From Auriscalpium vulgare (taxonomy: Eukaryota > Basidiomycota > Agaricomycetes > Russulales > Auriscalpiaceae), in NCBI GenBank assembly GCA_019915015.1, contig JAHBBC010000025.1, forward strand, positions 62,001 through 126,000: a stretch of 64,000 nt of DNA, given 5' to 3'. The notes beneath the pieces were generated by a model that was given only the letters and a program-made list of their open reading frames with translations, did no database searches and was not told the DNA's origin. Position 1 is the first letter of the stretch; every line of letters begins with the position of its first letter. A program made the position numbers and the translations under genes. This document shows, in pieces, positions 40,306 to 51,076 of this stretch.

Positions 40306-43300
40306 ATGGCGCCGAAACCCAAGATAGCCCACCTCCCAACGCGAACACAGCCGCAGAGGACCACGAGGGCGGACGCTCGCAATACGTCGCGACAGGCGGC
40401 CATAGAGGCAGAAATCGAGGAACCACAAGACGAACAGGGGGAAGTCTCATCGCTATCAAGCCTGCCATCAGAAGAAGAGGATCCGCATGGACCGACCCTC
40501 AGTAGGGAGATCCGACGCGCCGGAGAGGACCCTAGGTCCCTGATCACAGGAGGGGATCGCGTCACGATCGAGGGACTAGAAGGTTTGCTTCTGAATTCTG
40601 ATGGTGGCGATAGCGACCATCACACACGGCATGATCCGGAAGGGGAATGCTCGAGGAACGAACGGGTCAGTCCGGGATGGGGACGGGCCGTTTCCTTACA
40701 AGATAGGACTTCGCGAAACGTCGCGGAAGCTAGCAACAATCCCCAAGAAGCTCCATCAAGCCGTTCGAACCCCAGCAACCCAAAGTCGCCAACACAGTCA
40801 GGAATGAGTACACAGCAACAAGGAACAGGAACGGGTGGAGGAGGCGGCGGCGGAGGCGGAGGCGGTGGAGGAGGGGGAGGCGGCGGACAACAGGCAATAC
40901 CGCCTCAGCCCAACGTCGCGCCAGTCGCAATGCCTACCCGCGGGGACCGCAACGCACCGTCTTTCAATCAGAAGGCCCGCGAGTTACCGCGTTACTTCGA
41001 CGAGCTGAACCATCTCTTTGCCCGGGCTCAACTAGCGGATGATACGGCGAAGAAGGGCCATGCAGTGCGTTACCTAGACGTCGCGACGGCTGAGGAGTGG
41101 GAAGCGAGGCCGGAGTTTAAGGATCCCACCAAGACCTACCAAGACTTTCAGGACGCCATTGTTAAACTGTACCCGGGAGCCGATGAGGACCGCAAGTATA
41201 CCATCGCGGACATGGACGCGCTCGTAGGCAGTCGGTACCGTCTGGGCATTGCGTCCGGCGGCGAGCTCAGCGAATTCTATCGGCAGTTCTTCGCGATCAC
41301 CGACTTCCTGGTTAAGAAAAGCAGGATCTCGACCCGTGAGCGCGATATCGCGTTCCTTCGCGCTTTCCAGGACAGCCTCATGAACAGGGTGGCGACGAGA
41401 CTGCAGATCAAATTGCCGGACCACGATAAAGAAACACCGTACCCCATGGCCGACGTGCTAGAGGCAGGAGAGTACGAGCTGAGGGGCACTCCCTCAATCG
41501 TACCAGCGGTCAGCGCAGGACCGGCAGTGGCGGTTGCAACGACGGAGCCTGTAATCAAAATAGAACAGTTTCAAGAAGCAATCAAAGCCGCGGTTGCCGA
41601 ACAGTTCGCGCGGATGCTCGTCAACCAGGGGAACGGCGGAGGTCAGAGGGGTTATGGGGGTACCTCGGGAACTCAACAGCCGCGCGCCACGCAAGGAAAT
41701 CAAGGCGGACAGGGAGGGCCGTCAGGATGCCTTTTCTGCGGCCAAACGGGGCACTTCGTCAGGGAATGTATGGTGGTCCAGGACTACATCGCGACGGGTC
41801 GCGTATCTAGGGACCACAACAACCGGGTCGTTCTGAAGGGTGGAGGGCTTATCCCGCTAGGAGAAGGCCCGCTGAAGCAGCGTGTGGATGCGTACTACGC
41901 CGGGAATCAACACGGACAGTCAGAAGCCATGATGCTGACGACGATGGACTACGAGCCAGTGCCGGCCAAAGTGCAGACGGTCGCCGGCCTAATCCAACTG
42001 ACGCCGCAATTGACCGACGAAGACAGAATGACGGAGCTCCAGCAGGAGATGGCAGTGCTCCTGACGGCCCGAGCGGAAAGGCAAGCTCAGAAGGAACGCC
42101 GGCAGGCCGCACTGGACGCGGGCGAGTTTCCCCAGGCAATAGGGCTGCTGCCTGGCGAGCGCGAAAGATCGCGACGAGTTCCAGAGGTGGTCATTCCGAA
42201 GAGGAAGCCGTTTACGCAAGCCAAGAAGCAGGTTTCCTTCGAGCCGGAGGCCGTCGACCGACCAGGGGAGACTGGGGATAGCGCAGACAAACCAAGGCAG
42301 GCCGACGAAGACACCACAGCGGGTGAGGAGCCGTTAACACCTCCGATCCACCCTTTCGCGAAGGTGCCCGACGCGACGTACATAGGGCCGGCAAGTTACC
42401 AACGAAGCGCGGGGCAGCGCAAGGCGGACCCAGCATACAATAAGGTCGCCCCGGTCCGCGACCCCGTAATAGCAAGTAAGGTTTATGAGAGGGCCATGAA
42501 TGCGGAGGTCACCTTGACACAGAGGGAGCTCATGTCCATTGCCCCGGAAGTACGCGCTCAAGTTCGCAACGTGGTGACCCCTAAGCGGGTCCCAAACGAG
42601 GCAAGAGTACCAGTAGTCCAGGCGATGGTGGAAAGCGAACCAGAGCTCTTTCCGTTCGACTTTGACCAGGACGAAGGGGAAGGAGAGGACGAGAAGGTGG
42701 TGAGGGGATTCGCGGACCATATGCCCGAAACCTTTCTGCAAGCCCTGGGACACCAGCCAACGGAGTTGCCCGAGGGGACGCGTGTAGGAGAAGTCATTGT
42801 GGAGGTTCTGATGGGAGATCTAGGAGAAGCAGGAGAAGGGGAACCAGACCCTGAGCCGTTGGAAGTCGCCAAGGAATCGCTGGCCCTCCGTTCGATCTTG
42901 CCACTAGTCGACAACCAAGCGCACATCGAGGCAGTCGTGGATCCCGGGTCGCAGATTATTTCCATGTCCGAGGACGTATGCCATTACCTCGGGCTGCATT
43001 ACGATCCGAACGTTCGCCTGGATATGATATCGGCCAACAAAAGTCGCGATAGGTCGCTAGGCCTGGCTAGAAACGTCCCGATGAAGATTGGGGGTATAAC
43101 GCTATACGTACAGGTGCATATCATCCGCAACCCGGCGTACGACATGCTCCTGGGGAGGCCCTTTGACGTTCTCACGGGAAGTACCGTGCAAAACTTTGCA
43201 GACGAGAGGCAGACAATCACGATCACGGACCCAAACACGGGAGTCATGGCGTCAATCCCCACTATTCCACGCGGCCGCAAGCGCATCTCGCGAACCCAGA

Positions 43301-43329
43301 AGCAGGGGGTGGAGGGTTTTCGCGACTAG
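40306..43329 (+). CDS. gag: Element B Gag with aspartic protease
   Basis: ATG 40306, 1007 codons. The charged N-terminus is followed by a run of about 20 Gly (40832-40886) from a GGA/GGC/GGG repeat. The capsid-like region follows (RGDRNAPSF onward, residues 205-380). The zinc knuckle CLFCGQTGHFVREC near residue 475 has canonical C-x2-C-x4-H-x4-C spacing. The protease has VVDPGSQIISMS near residue 878, with LLGRPFDV further on. It ends TAG 43327-43329, just after a -1 slippery heptamer. Collinear with G1 Gag. Confidence 0.92.
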   Translation: MAPKPKIAHLPTRTQPQRTTRADARNTSRQAAIEAEIEEPQDEQGEVSSLSSLPSEEEDPHGPTLSREIRRAGEDPRSLITGGDRVTIEGLEGLLLNSDGGDSDHHTRHDPEGECSRNERVSPGWGRAVSLQDRTSRNVAEASNNPQEAPSSRSNPSNPKSPTQSGMSTQQQGTGTGGGGGGGGGGGGGGGGGGQQAIPPQPNVAPVAMPTRGDRNAPSFNQKARELPRYFDELNHLFARAQLADDTAKKGHAVRYLDVATAEEWEARPEFKDPTKTYQDFQDAIVKLYPGADEDRKYTIADMDALVGSRYRLGIASGGELSEFYRQFFAITDFLVKKSRISTRERDIAFLRAFQDSLMNRVATRLQIKLPDHDKETPYPMADVLEAGEYELRGTPSIVPAVSAGPAVAVATTEPVIKIEQFQEAIKAAVAEQFARMLVNQGNGGGQRGYGGTSGTQQPRATQGNQGGQGGPSGCLFCGQTGHFVRECMVVQDYIATGRVSRDHNNRVVLKGGGLIPLGEGPLKQRVDAYYAGNQHGQSEAMMLTTMDYEPVPAKVQTVAGLIQLTPQLTDEDRMTELQQEMAVLLTARAERQAQKERRQAALDAGEFPQAIGLLPGERERSRRVPEVVIPKRKPFTQAKKQVSFEPEAVDRPGETGDSADKPRQADEDTTAGEEPLTPPIHPFAKVPDATYIGPASYQRSAGQRKADPAYNKVAPVRDPVIASKVYERAMNAEVTLTQRELMSIAPEVRAQVRNVVTPKRVPNEARVPVVQAMVESEPELFPFDFDQDEGEGEDEKVVRGFADHMPETFLQALGHQPTELPEGTRVGEVIVEVLMGDLGEAGEGEPDPEPLEVAKESLALRSILPLVDNQAHIEAVVDPGSQIISMSEDVCHYLGLHYDPNVRLDMISANKSRDRSLGLARNVPMKIGGITLYVQVHIIRNPAYDMLLGRPFDVLTGSTVQNFADERQTITITDPNTGVMASIPTIPRGRKRISRTQKQGVEGFRD
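40829..40889 (+). repeat. Poly-glycine-coding GGN microsatellite in B gag
   Basis: About 20 consecutive GGN codons with no other residue, between a Ser/Thr/Gln-rich stretch and the capsid-like part. It is probably a flexible linker and a likely site of length variation. Confidence 0.8.
43314..43320 (+). other. -1 frameshift heptamer GGGTTTT at B gag-pol junction
   Basis: In gag frame the sequence is G-GGT-TTT, which fits the X-XXY-YYZ rule for -1 slippage, six bases before the TAG. A shift here enters a frame that runs TCG-CGA-CTA-GAG without a stop into pol, reaching LLEDQEEVGL, which aligns with LLDYLEDGEEV of G1 Pol. No attempt was made to fold a downstream pseudoknot. Confidence 0.7.
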
Positions 43330-46300
43330 AGGATTTGTTGGAGGACCAGGAGGAGGTAGGGCTGGTCGTGGGGTTCGAGCCCGATAAGCCTGATACTCTT
43401 AGAATGGAATCCCTGGTGTACCTCGAATCCTCGCCTACAATCGAAGATGTGCAGTCAGCTTATTTGTCAGTGTGCGACCTACCGGAGGAATACGCGGGAG
43501 TGTTCGCGAAGCGAGCGGAAGAAGGAGAGGAAGAGGAGGAACGAGCAAGAGCAGGGACGTTTATTTGGACGGCGGCAGACTGGGGAGACGGCGAGAGTGG
43601 GAGAGAAAGAGAGGAGGAAACGGACAGAGGTGAGCTACAGCCGACCGCGATGCAGCGCGAAGTCTTTGCGGCCACGAAGAAGCGTTACAAGCCAGCACAC
43701 CTCAAGGTAAAGCCCATTCGTACGGACCTGCCGGAGCACTTCCGGATCCTCAGAGAGATCAGAGGGGACCCCCTGGCGGATATGCCGCCGCTCCCAGAGA
43801 AGCCACCGGACTTCGTACCCACGGGGAGGTACACCGCGGAACGTCGCGAACAATTTGACCGAGTCCACGACGGAGATTTCCTATGGCCGGAAGAAAGGAA
43901 GCTCATGCATGCGTTTATGTGCGCACAAAACGAGGCATTTGCCTGGGACGACTCGGAGCGGGGGCGCTTCCGAGAAGACTTCTTCCCCCCCGTCACAATA
44001 CCAGTAGTTCCGCATCGGCCGTGGGTTCAGCGAAATATTCCGATTCCGCCAGGGATATACGACAAGGTCATGGCGCTCATCAAGACCAAGATCGCCGCGG
44101 GAGTCTACGAGGACTCAAACTCGTCGTACCGCTCTAGGTGGTTCTGTGTGGTTAAGAAGGACGGGACCAGCCTCCGTATAGTCCATAGTCTGGAACCCCT
44201 GAATGCGGTGACCATCGCGCACTCAGGAGTACCCCCTTCCCAGATCATTTGGCGGAGCAGTTTGCGGGGCGGCCGTGCGGGGGAATTCTGGACCTCTACG
44301 TGGGCTATGACGAAAGGAGACTAGATGAAGCCTCAAGGGACCTCACGACTTTCCAGACGCCGTACGGCGCAAAACGGCTGGTGACCCTGCCTATGGGGTG
44401 GACGAATTCCGTCCCGATCTTCCACGACGACGTGACCTTTATTCTCCAACCAGAAATCCCGCATATTACGGTGCCTTTTATAGACGACGTCCCCCTGAAG
44501 GGGCCGGACTCGGACTACAGGACGGAAGGCGGAGGATACGAAACGATCCCCGGCAACAACGGCATAAGGCGGTTCGTATGGGAACACTTTAACAACGTTA
44601 ACAGGGTAGTCCAACGAATGCGCTACTGTCATGGCACGTTCTCAGGATGGAAATCACAGCTGTGCGTACCAGAATTCTACGTGGTAGGGCATCGCTGCAC
44701 ACCGCAAGGAAGGATGGCAGACGAAGAAAAGGTCGCGAAGATTCGCAATTGGGGGCCGTGCACGGACCTCTCAGACGTACGGGCTTTCTTGGGGACAGTC
44801 GGAGTCCTGCGCATCTTTATCCGTAACTTTGCGCACCGAGCCCATGCCTTGACACACCTGACGAGGAAGGACGTCCCGTTCGAATGGGGACCCGAACAGT
44901 CGCGAGCTATGGAGGACCTCAAGGAGGCAGTCCTCGCATCACCAGCGCTCCTACCGATTGATTACACGTCGGAGGCCCCCGTGATCCTAGCGGTAGACAC
45001 CTCGTACATCGCGGTGGGTTTCCTATTGAGTCAGGCGGACCCCAACGTTCCCCAAGACAGGAAGAGACGCCGATATTCTCGATTTGGTAGCATCGCGCTA
45101 AACGATCGCGAAGCGCGGTTCTCGCAGCCCAAGCTGGAGCTCTATGGTCTTTTTCGAGCCCTGCGGGCCCTTAAAGTCTACCTGATAGGGGTGAGGAACC
45201 TGACCATTGAGGTCGACGCCAGGTATATCAAAGGCATGCTGGAAAATCCTGACCTCGAGCCATCGGCCAGTATGAACAGGTGGATTATAGGCATCCTGAT
45301 GTTCCATTTTGAGCTGGTGCACGTGCCGGGACTCTTCCACGGGCCCGACGGCCTATCCAGGAGGCGTAGGCAACCAGGAGACGCTCTGGAACAGGAAGAC
45401 GACTTCGACGACTGGGTTGATGCGGTGTATGGTTTCGCACATATCGTAAACATGGTAGTCCCGAAGACAGCGCAAGAGAGAGCCTCGCGACGGCAAGATG
45501 GATGGACGGGGCCAGGAAGCATACCAGACGAACATGGGGCTGGTTCAAGCCAGGACGCGATACGTCGCGAGGAGGCCCGGCGCTCCCACGATGAACCGGC
45601 CGACGTCTGGGCAACTACGGTCCAAATGCAACCCGCACCAGTACAGGACGCGACGTATCGCGATGTTCCCAGATCAGACAAGGCTCACGAAGCTGACAAG
45701 CGGCTGGAACTAGTCAGGGACTGGTTAGGGACCCTGGCGCGGCCGGCGGACTTGACCGACGAACAGTTCGCTCGTTTCGCTCGATACGCGCTCCAGTTCT
45801 TCAAGGATGGGGACCGCCTTTTCAAAAGGCACCACCAAGGCAGGCACCAACTCGTGCTGGGAGGAGATCGACGTATCGCGGTCCTCAAAGCAGCTCATGA
45901 CGATGTCGGACACAAAGGCGTCTACGCGACGCGGATGATGCTGTTGGAGCGTTTCTGGTGGCCATACGTGGACGCAGACGTGGCCTGGTGGGTGAGAACG
46001 TGCCATATTTGCGAAACCCGACTAGTTCGCCACAGCCTGATACCGCCAACGGTGGCAACGCCGGCGAACCTTTTCGCAAAGATGTATGCAGACACCATGC
46101 ATATGCCAGCAAGCGGCGGATTCAAATACATCGTGCAAGGACGCTGCTCCGTAACCCACTATCCAGAGTGGAGAATGCTAAGGGCGGAGACGGCGGACGC
46201 CATCGCGAAATGGATTTTCGAAGACGTCTTGTGCCGGTGGGGCGCCCTGCGAGAAGTGGTCACGGACAACGGCGCACCGTTCGTGTCGGCCTTGGAATCC

Positions 46301-47104
46301 CTGTCGCATAAGTATGGAGTCCGGCACATTCGAATATCGGGATATAATTCGCGAGCCAACGGAATAGTCGAGCGGTCTCACTTCGACGTACGTCAAGCGC
46401 TCTACAAGGCAGCCGATGGAAATGCTGCAAAATGGTCATCGGTCGCGTACTCGGTATTCTGGTCGGACAGGATAACGATCAGGCGGAGGATGGGCTGCTC
46501 GCCATACTTCGCGGTAACAGGAACGCAGCCGCTAATGCCGCTGGATATCATCGAGGCTTCATACTTGATGCCTCCGCCCGAGTCTCTACTGTCTTCCACA
46601 GACCTCATAGCGCGCAGGGCAATGGCCCTACAAAAGAGAAAAGCCCAGTTAAGGACCATCCACGACAAAGTCTTTGAAGCGCGACGTATCGCGGCGGTAA
46701 AATTTGAACGTGACCACGAAGCGACGATTCGCGACTACAATTTCAAGAGAGGCGACTTGGTCCTCCTACGGTTCACGCGGTACGAGAAGTCTTTGGATCG
46801 AAAAATGCTTCCGCGCTACGATGGACCGTTCGTGGTAATTGGCCGACGGAAAGGAGGACCTTACGTGCTTGCGGACCTCCACGGTGCGCTCTTCGACCGA
46901 CCGGTCGCGGAGTTTCGCGTCCTGCCTTACTTCGCGCGAACGAACATTGCGCTGCCAGAGTTGCCCGAATTTCTGGACGTCCCACAGTCCAGGGTGGACG
47001 AGCTACTTCATGAAGATAGGCAGGATCACGATGTCATTCATGAAGAGGAAGCAGACGACCCCACCCGGGAAGACGATGACAAGGACGACGAGATCACCGT
47101 CTAA
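43321..47104 (+). pseudogene. pol: Element B Pol: RT, RNase H, integrase, with a one-base frameshift
   Basis: The first part is open to 44324. The second part opens at about 44249 and runs to 47104. The break falls near 44232-44243, where one C seems missing from a C-rich run compared with the G1 reading (HSGV-P-P then HLAEQF). After the break all domains are present: YIDD-like IDDVPLKG of RT, RNase H (AVDTSYIAVG, EVDARY), the integrase zinc domain (HDDVGH...CHIC) and the core (TDNGAPF, GIVERSH). There is no chromodomain. The C-terminus is strongly acidic. Either this copy is dead or the base is a sequence error. Confidence 0.85.
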
Positions 47105-47126
47105 AAAGTACCGCCCAGCACTACGG

Positions 47127-47163
47127 CGACTGAGGACAGTCGATATTTCAGTTGGGGGGAGGA
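47127..47163 (+). promoter_or_regulatory. Element B hairpin-TTCAGT-polypurine module, internal copy
   Basis: CGACTG-AGGA-CAGTCG (perfect 6-bp stem, 47127-47142), then TTCAGT (47147-47152), then TGGGGGGAGGA. It lies 23 bp after the pol stop and matches the copy just before the 3' LTR (56202-56240). In a cargo-less ancestor this would have been the 3' PPT. Confidence 0.75.
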
Positions 47164-47576
47164 TTAGACGGTGGTATTTAGGACTGAACAGCTGGAAGTA
47201 CGGATGGAGAGGAGTCAGGACGATAAGTCGAGGTCGCGAGCGCTAGCGAAGCTCGGACTGGGCAGGCACCGACTAAGGCTTCAAGGGTCTGGAACAAGGC
47301 TGAGGTCGCGCCGGAAACGCGATAGGACACGCTCACACTGTGACACAAGCAATGGACTCTATTCACAACATAGCAGGATAGCGAATTCTATGTACACAGC
47401 AAAGAGGTAGCGACGGATAGCGAACAACTACGAACAGACCGATAACGAGCGGACAACACGACAGCGAGACGCCGAAACCCCCACCTAGGACACGAGGAAC
47501 GCCCCCCGCATCGAAGCACCAAGGCCCTCTGCTGTTGAAGCAGGGGCGACTCCTTTTGAAGAAGGCTCGCAAGCGG
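47164..47576. other. No gene seen; spacer between B pol module and cargo gene B1
   Basis: Short ORFs only. The sequence contains several AGGTCGCGA/GCGATAG-type words and probably holds the 3' end of the antisense gene B1. No repeat ends or inverted termini were seen that would mark the cargo as a separate insertion. Confidence 0.5.
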
Positions 47577-49276
47577 CTAAGCGGCGGGCGCGGGGTCAGC
47601 GGGACCATCAGCCGCGGCGGAGGGCGGCGTGCCGACATCCTCGAAGGAGGAAGCGGCGGCGGTAGGCATGGTAGGGCCGGGGGCAGGGTCCGACGCGGGA
47701 GGAGCGGCAGCGGCGAGCGGCGAGAAGGGCGCAGCGGGAGCAACCGGAGGCGCGGGGGAAGGAAGGCGAGAGGCGCGACCGACGAGAGGCACGACGGCGG
47801 CGCCGGGCAGCGGGAGGGAAGAGGCGATGAGAGCCGACGAGGGTGGCGCAAGGAGGAGGCGCGAGGCAGGCCTGGCCGGCGCGGGAGAAGCGGCGCGCGA
47901 CGCGGGGGGAGCAGGGAGAGGGAGGCGGCGCGGCGGATCGAAGGGGCCAACCTGCGGCGAGATGTGGCCCCCGGCAGGCGCAGGGAACGCGGGGTCGCCG
48001 AGCTGCTGCAGGGTCCGCCAGACCCAGTTCCGCTCAGCGACGATGCCGCGGGCCCGGGCGTCGAGCGTCGCGTAGTTGACGCTGATGGTGTTGAGCTCCT
48101 CCGTGAGCGCGTTGTAGGTCCGGAAAAGCTGCGGCGGGGAGTCGTAGCGGAGGATGGGGACGGCGCCGGCAGGGTCGGGGTGGTCGGCCCAGTCGAAGGC
48201 GGAGGACCGGGGACGGACATGGATGCCGGCAGGGTCGACATCCTGCGAGACTCCGTTGCTGCCCACCACGTAGAAGTGCGTCCCGCGGACACCGTCGTCG
48301 CACTTGTGGTGGCCCACGAAGCAGCGATGGCACTGGCGGCCGCTGACGTCCGTGAAGAAGCACGTGGGGTGGGAGTCCATCGTGGCGCAGCGGTAGCAGG
48401 GGGCGGAAGCCTGAGGGTCGGAGTGTGAGCGGCGCAACACGACGGACAAGAAAAGGGCGACGTACCTGAAGGCGGCGGCCCGGGAAGGTGTCAGCGACGG
48501 GGATCTTGGCGCCCTTGACGGAGGTGGAAGGGTCGGCGGCGGGCGCGGGGGAGCCGGCCTCGGAAGAGGGGACAGTGGCGGCGGGCGGAGGCACGAGGGA
48601 GCCGGAGGGGACGTTGGCAGGGCGCTTGGAACTGCGGACGGCTTTGCCCTTGCCCTTCGACATGGCGGCGGCGGGGACTGATCGGGGGGCGGGGAGTTTG
48701 GTGGCGCCGCGGGTGCGCTGCGCGACGGGCTCCTGCGGGTCCCCCGCCTCATCTAGCTCGTCGACCTCGGCCTCGGCGTCAGCCTCGGAGGGGGCGGACT
48801 CGCGGTTGCGCTTGGTGGGCGGCGGGGAAGCGCGGGCGGCGGCGCGGTGAGGCGTGGAGGAGACCGGGGGGCGGACAGAAGGCGCGGGGAGGGCACTGTC
48901 GGCGCGGGCCCGCTTGCCAGCCTGACGGGAGAGGGGAGCGGCGACGGGAGTGGAGTAGGGGATGGCGGGTGAGGACGGCGTGGGGGAGGGGCCGGAGGAC
49001 GGCCAGGCGTCGACAACGGCGGACACGGCCCCGATCCTGTCCAGCACCTCGGACGGCGGGGGGTCCTCCCCAACACCTCAGCATAAGCGGACTGGACACA
49101 AGGGAGGGTCAGCAGAGCGTCGGGAGCGAGAGGCCGTGGGCACTCACCGTGGCCGACTCCCAGTTCGCGGCGAACTCGCCGTAGTGGGCGGAGTCGACTG
49201 TGGGGAGGGAGGCGACGAGCGCTTCTACGGCGGACAGCCGTTTCCTGAGGTTGATGGGGCGGGAGAACGCAGACAT
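47577..49276 (-). CDS. Cargo gene B1: Cys/His-cluster protein, antisense in element B
   Basis: Not a recognised family. Three exons fit: 49276-49148, 49065-48466 and 48410-47577, with phase-0 joins and GTGAGT and GTACGT donors, giving about 520 residues. The first 43 residues look helical (RKRLSAVEALVASLP). The middle is Pro/Ala/Ser-rich with KGKGKA-type basic patches. The third exon opens with a dense cluster: C-x2-C, then C-x8-C-x2-C, then GHHKC. This resembles a zinc-binding module. A helical segment follows (YNALTEELNTISVNYATLDARA), then a long Pro/Ala tail. It is antisense to gag-pol, so its introns would survive retrotransposition of the sense RNA. Role unknown. Confidence 0.7.
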
Positions 49277-49555
49277 GGCCAGGGAAGGGGGGAGATAGGG
49301 AGAGGTGAGGGGAGGAAAGAGAGAGACGGAGAGGTCGAGGCGCAACGCGTCGCGTTAAGACGGGGCGCCGCGCCAGCGTGTGGGTTTTTGCTTCCGACGT
49401 GGAAGCAGAGCGGGCCCGCCGGGCCGCGACAGGTGCGGCGCTTACCTTCACACGGCTTAGCGAGCGTTCGCGCGCGAGTCAAGAAGAAGGGATAGGGAAC
49501 GGAATGGCATTACTGGGCCCTAAGGGCGCCTTGGGCAAATTACAGGAATCGCTCG

Positions 49556-50737
49556 CTACGCGGGCGCACCGGACCCGGACGCACCATTGGGCGCGGGAGT
49601 CCGGGCGCGGTTACCCCCATTCCTACGACCAGCCCGTCGACTCAGGGCATCAGGAGGCCTCGGGCCCACGACCTCAACAAGGTTGGGGACCCCCCACGAG
49701 AACGCGATAGAGCCGCGGCGGATGACTCGGTGAGTAAGCGGCGGGAAGGGAAGGGCGGTAAGCATACGGCGCATAGGACCGGCACCGGCGAGGTGGTCGA
49801 GGACCGCGGCAACTTCGCAGGCATCGTACAGCAGCTTTCCCGCGGTGCCTTCGAGGCGAGTGACGGCGTGGCGCAGGTGGCTGGCGTTCAATTGGTCCGC
49901 CCAAACGAAGTCGCGAAGCTCCGCGACCAACTTGAGGCCGGGAACGAGATAGTCGGCGGCTTCACGGACGTTCGCACGATGGGCAGCCTGCAACGAGGGA
50001 CTCGCGGCCGCAAGGAAGTCGAGGACGCCAATGTCGCGGGGGTGGGTCATTCCGATCACGGCGCGGTTCAAGGGGAGCATGAGGGCCCCAACCAGCCCGT
50101 CGGCGTGGTCGAGGTCGTCACTCAAACGATCGAGGTCGCGAAGGAATAACTCGGCAACACGGGTGGCAAGGCCGTCGGGACGGGGGGCAAACTCGGGGCC
50201 GAACAGCGCTGCCAAGTTGACCTCGAAAGTTGCCCGGCCGTGAAGTTGGTGACGGTACAGCAACCAAACGGAGCGCTCCACCAGGTGGGCCAAGGAGTCC
50301 ACATGGACCACGTGAGGAAGCAGAGCGACGCTGGGTGGCTGCCCCGGGGCGTTGTCCCCTCCGAACGGAATATTTCCTACGATATTCGCGCGAATGGGGG
50401 CGGTTTGTTCGAACGTTTCGGGAAAGCGCTCCGCTAGGTAGGAGAGCGTCGAGACGACGGTCATGGACGCGAGGGCCGGTAGGGTAAAATGCGACGTCTC
50501 GCGATGGTCCTGCTGAAAAGGGGGGAAGAAGCGAAGACAACGTCAGTACGAGGCCGGGATGAGGGAAAAGAGGGCCGCGGGACGACGCACCAATAGGTCG
50601 GAGATCTCCTGAAGCCAGGCAACGGCGGCCGCGGGAAATGAGGAAGCGTCGGCACCAGGCAAGGGCACCTCAACCGGATGTATCAACAGCTGGTACAGCC
50701 GGAAACGCGAAAACGCGCGGAGTAGGACGGCCTGCAT
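49556..50737 (-). CDS. Cargo gene B2: unknown protein, paralogue of B3
   Basis: Two exons, 50737-50591 and 50512-49556, joined in phase 0 with a GTGCGT donor, give about 367 residues. No known domain. The segment HFTLPAL...YLAERF after the intron aligns with HFTSPIL...PLAQRF in B3, and SVWLLYRHQ aligns with GLWTVYYFG. The intron sits at the same place and phase in both genes. Mostly helical, with no signal peptide or membrane segment. The C-terminus is basic and low in complexity (RRAGRRNGGNRART). Confidence 0.7.
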
Positions 50738-51076
50738 GTGGAGGAGGTAGTCGGACGGACTGGGGCGTTGAGGGTGTTTTTGGAAAAGGCCATCGTCGCA
50801 GCCCCCTCATATAGGCGGCGCGAGTAGGGAAAGAGGCACACCATCGCGGCGTCGCGATACAGCGCGAAGACCAAAACACGAGGGTCTCGCCGGAGTTTCG
50901 GCCAACGTGGGTTATCGCGACAGATCGCGACCCAGACGGAGCCTCCGGCATGGGCCCAGGAGCTTATCGCAAGGCATCGCGAAACGTGGCACAGGGACAG
51001 GGGGAAGCCGCACATGGCTCCTGGTTCCATTTCAATAGCTATGGAACATTCTACAGACATTGGCCCGGGAATATAC
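50738..51076. other. Intergenic, B2 upstream region
   Basis: Between the B3 stop (51077) and the B2 start (50737). Short ORFs only. It includes several AATATCGCGA/TCGCGA-type words and probably holds the B2 promoter and B3 3' end. Confidence 0.4.

Noticed and set aside
47363..48428. Long Arg/Gly- and Pro/Ser-rich ORFs of 297-309 codons overlapping B1
   Set aside because: High GC gives open frames in several registers; only the B1 frame has consistent splice sites and a Cys cluster.
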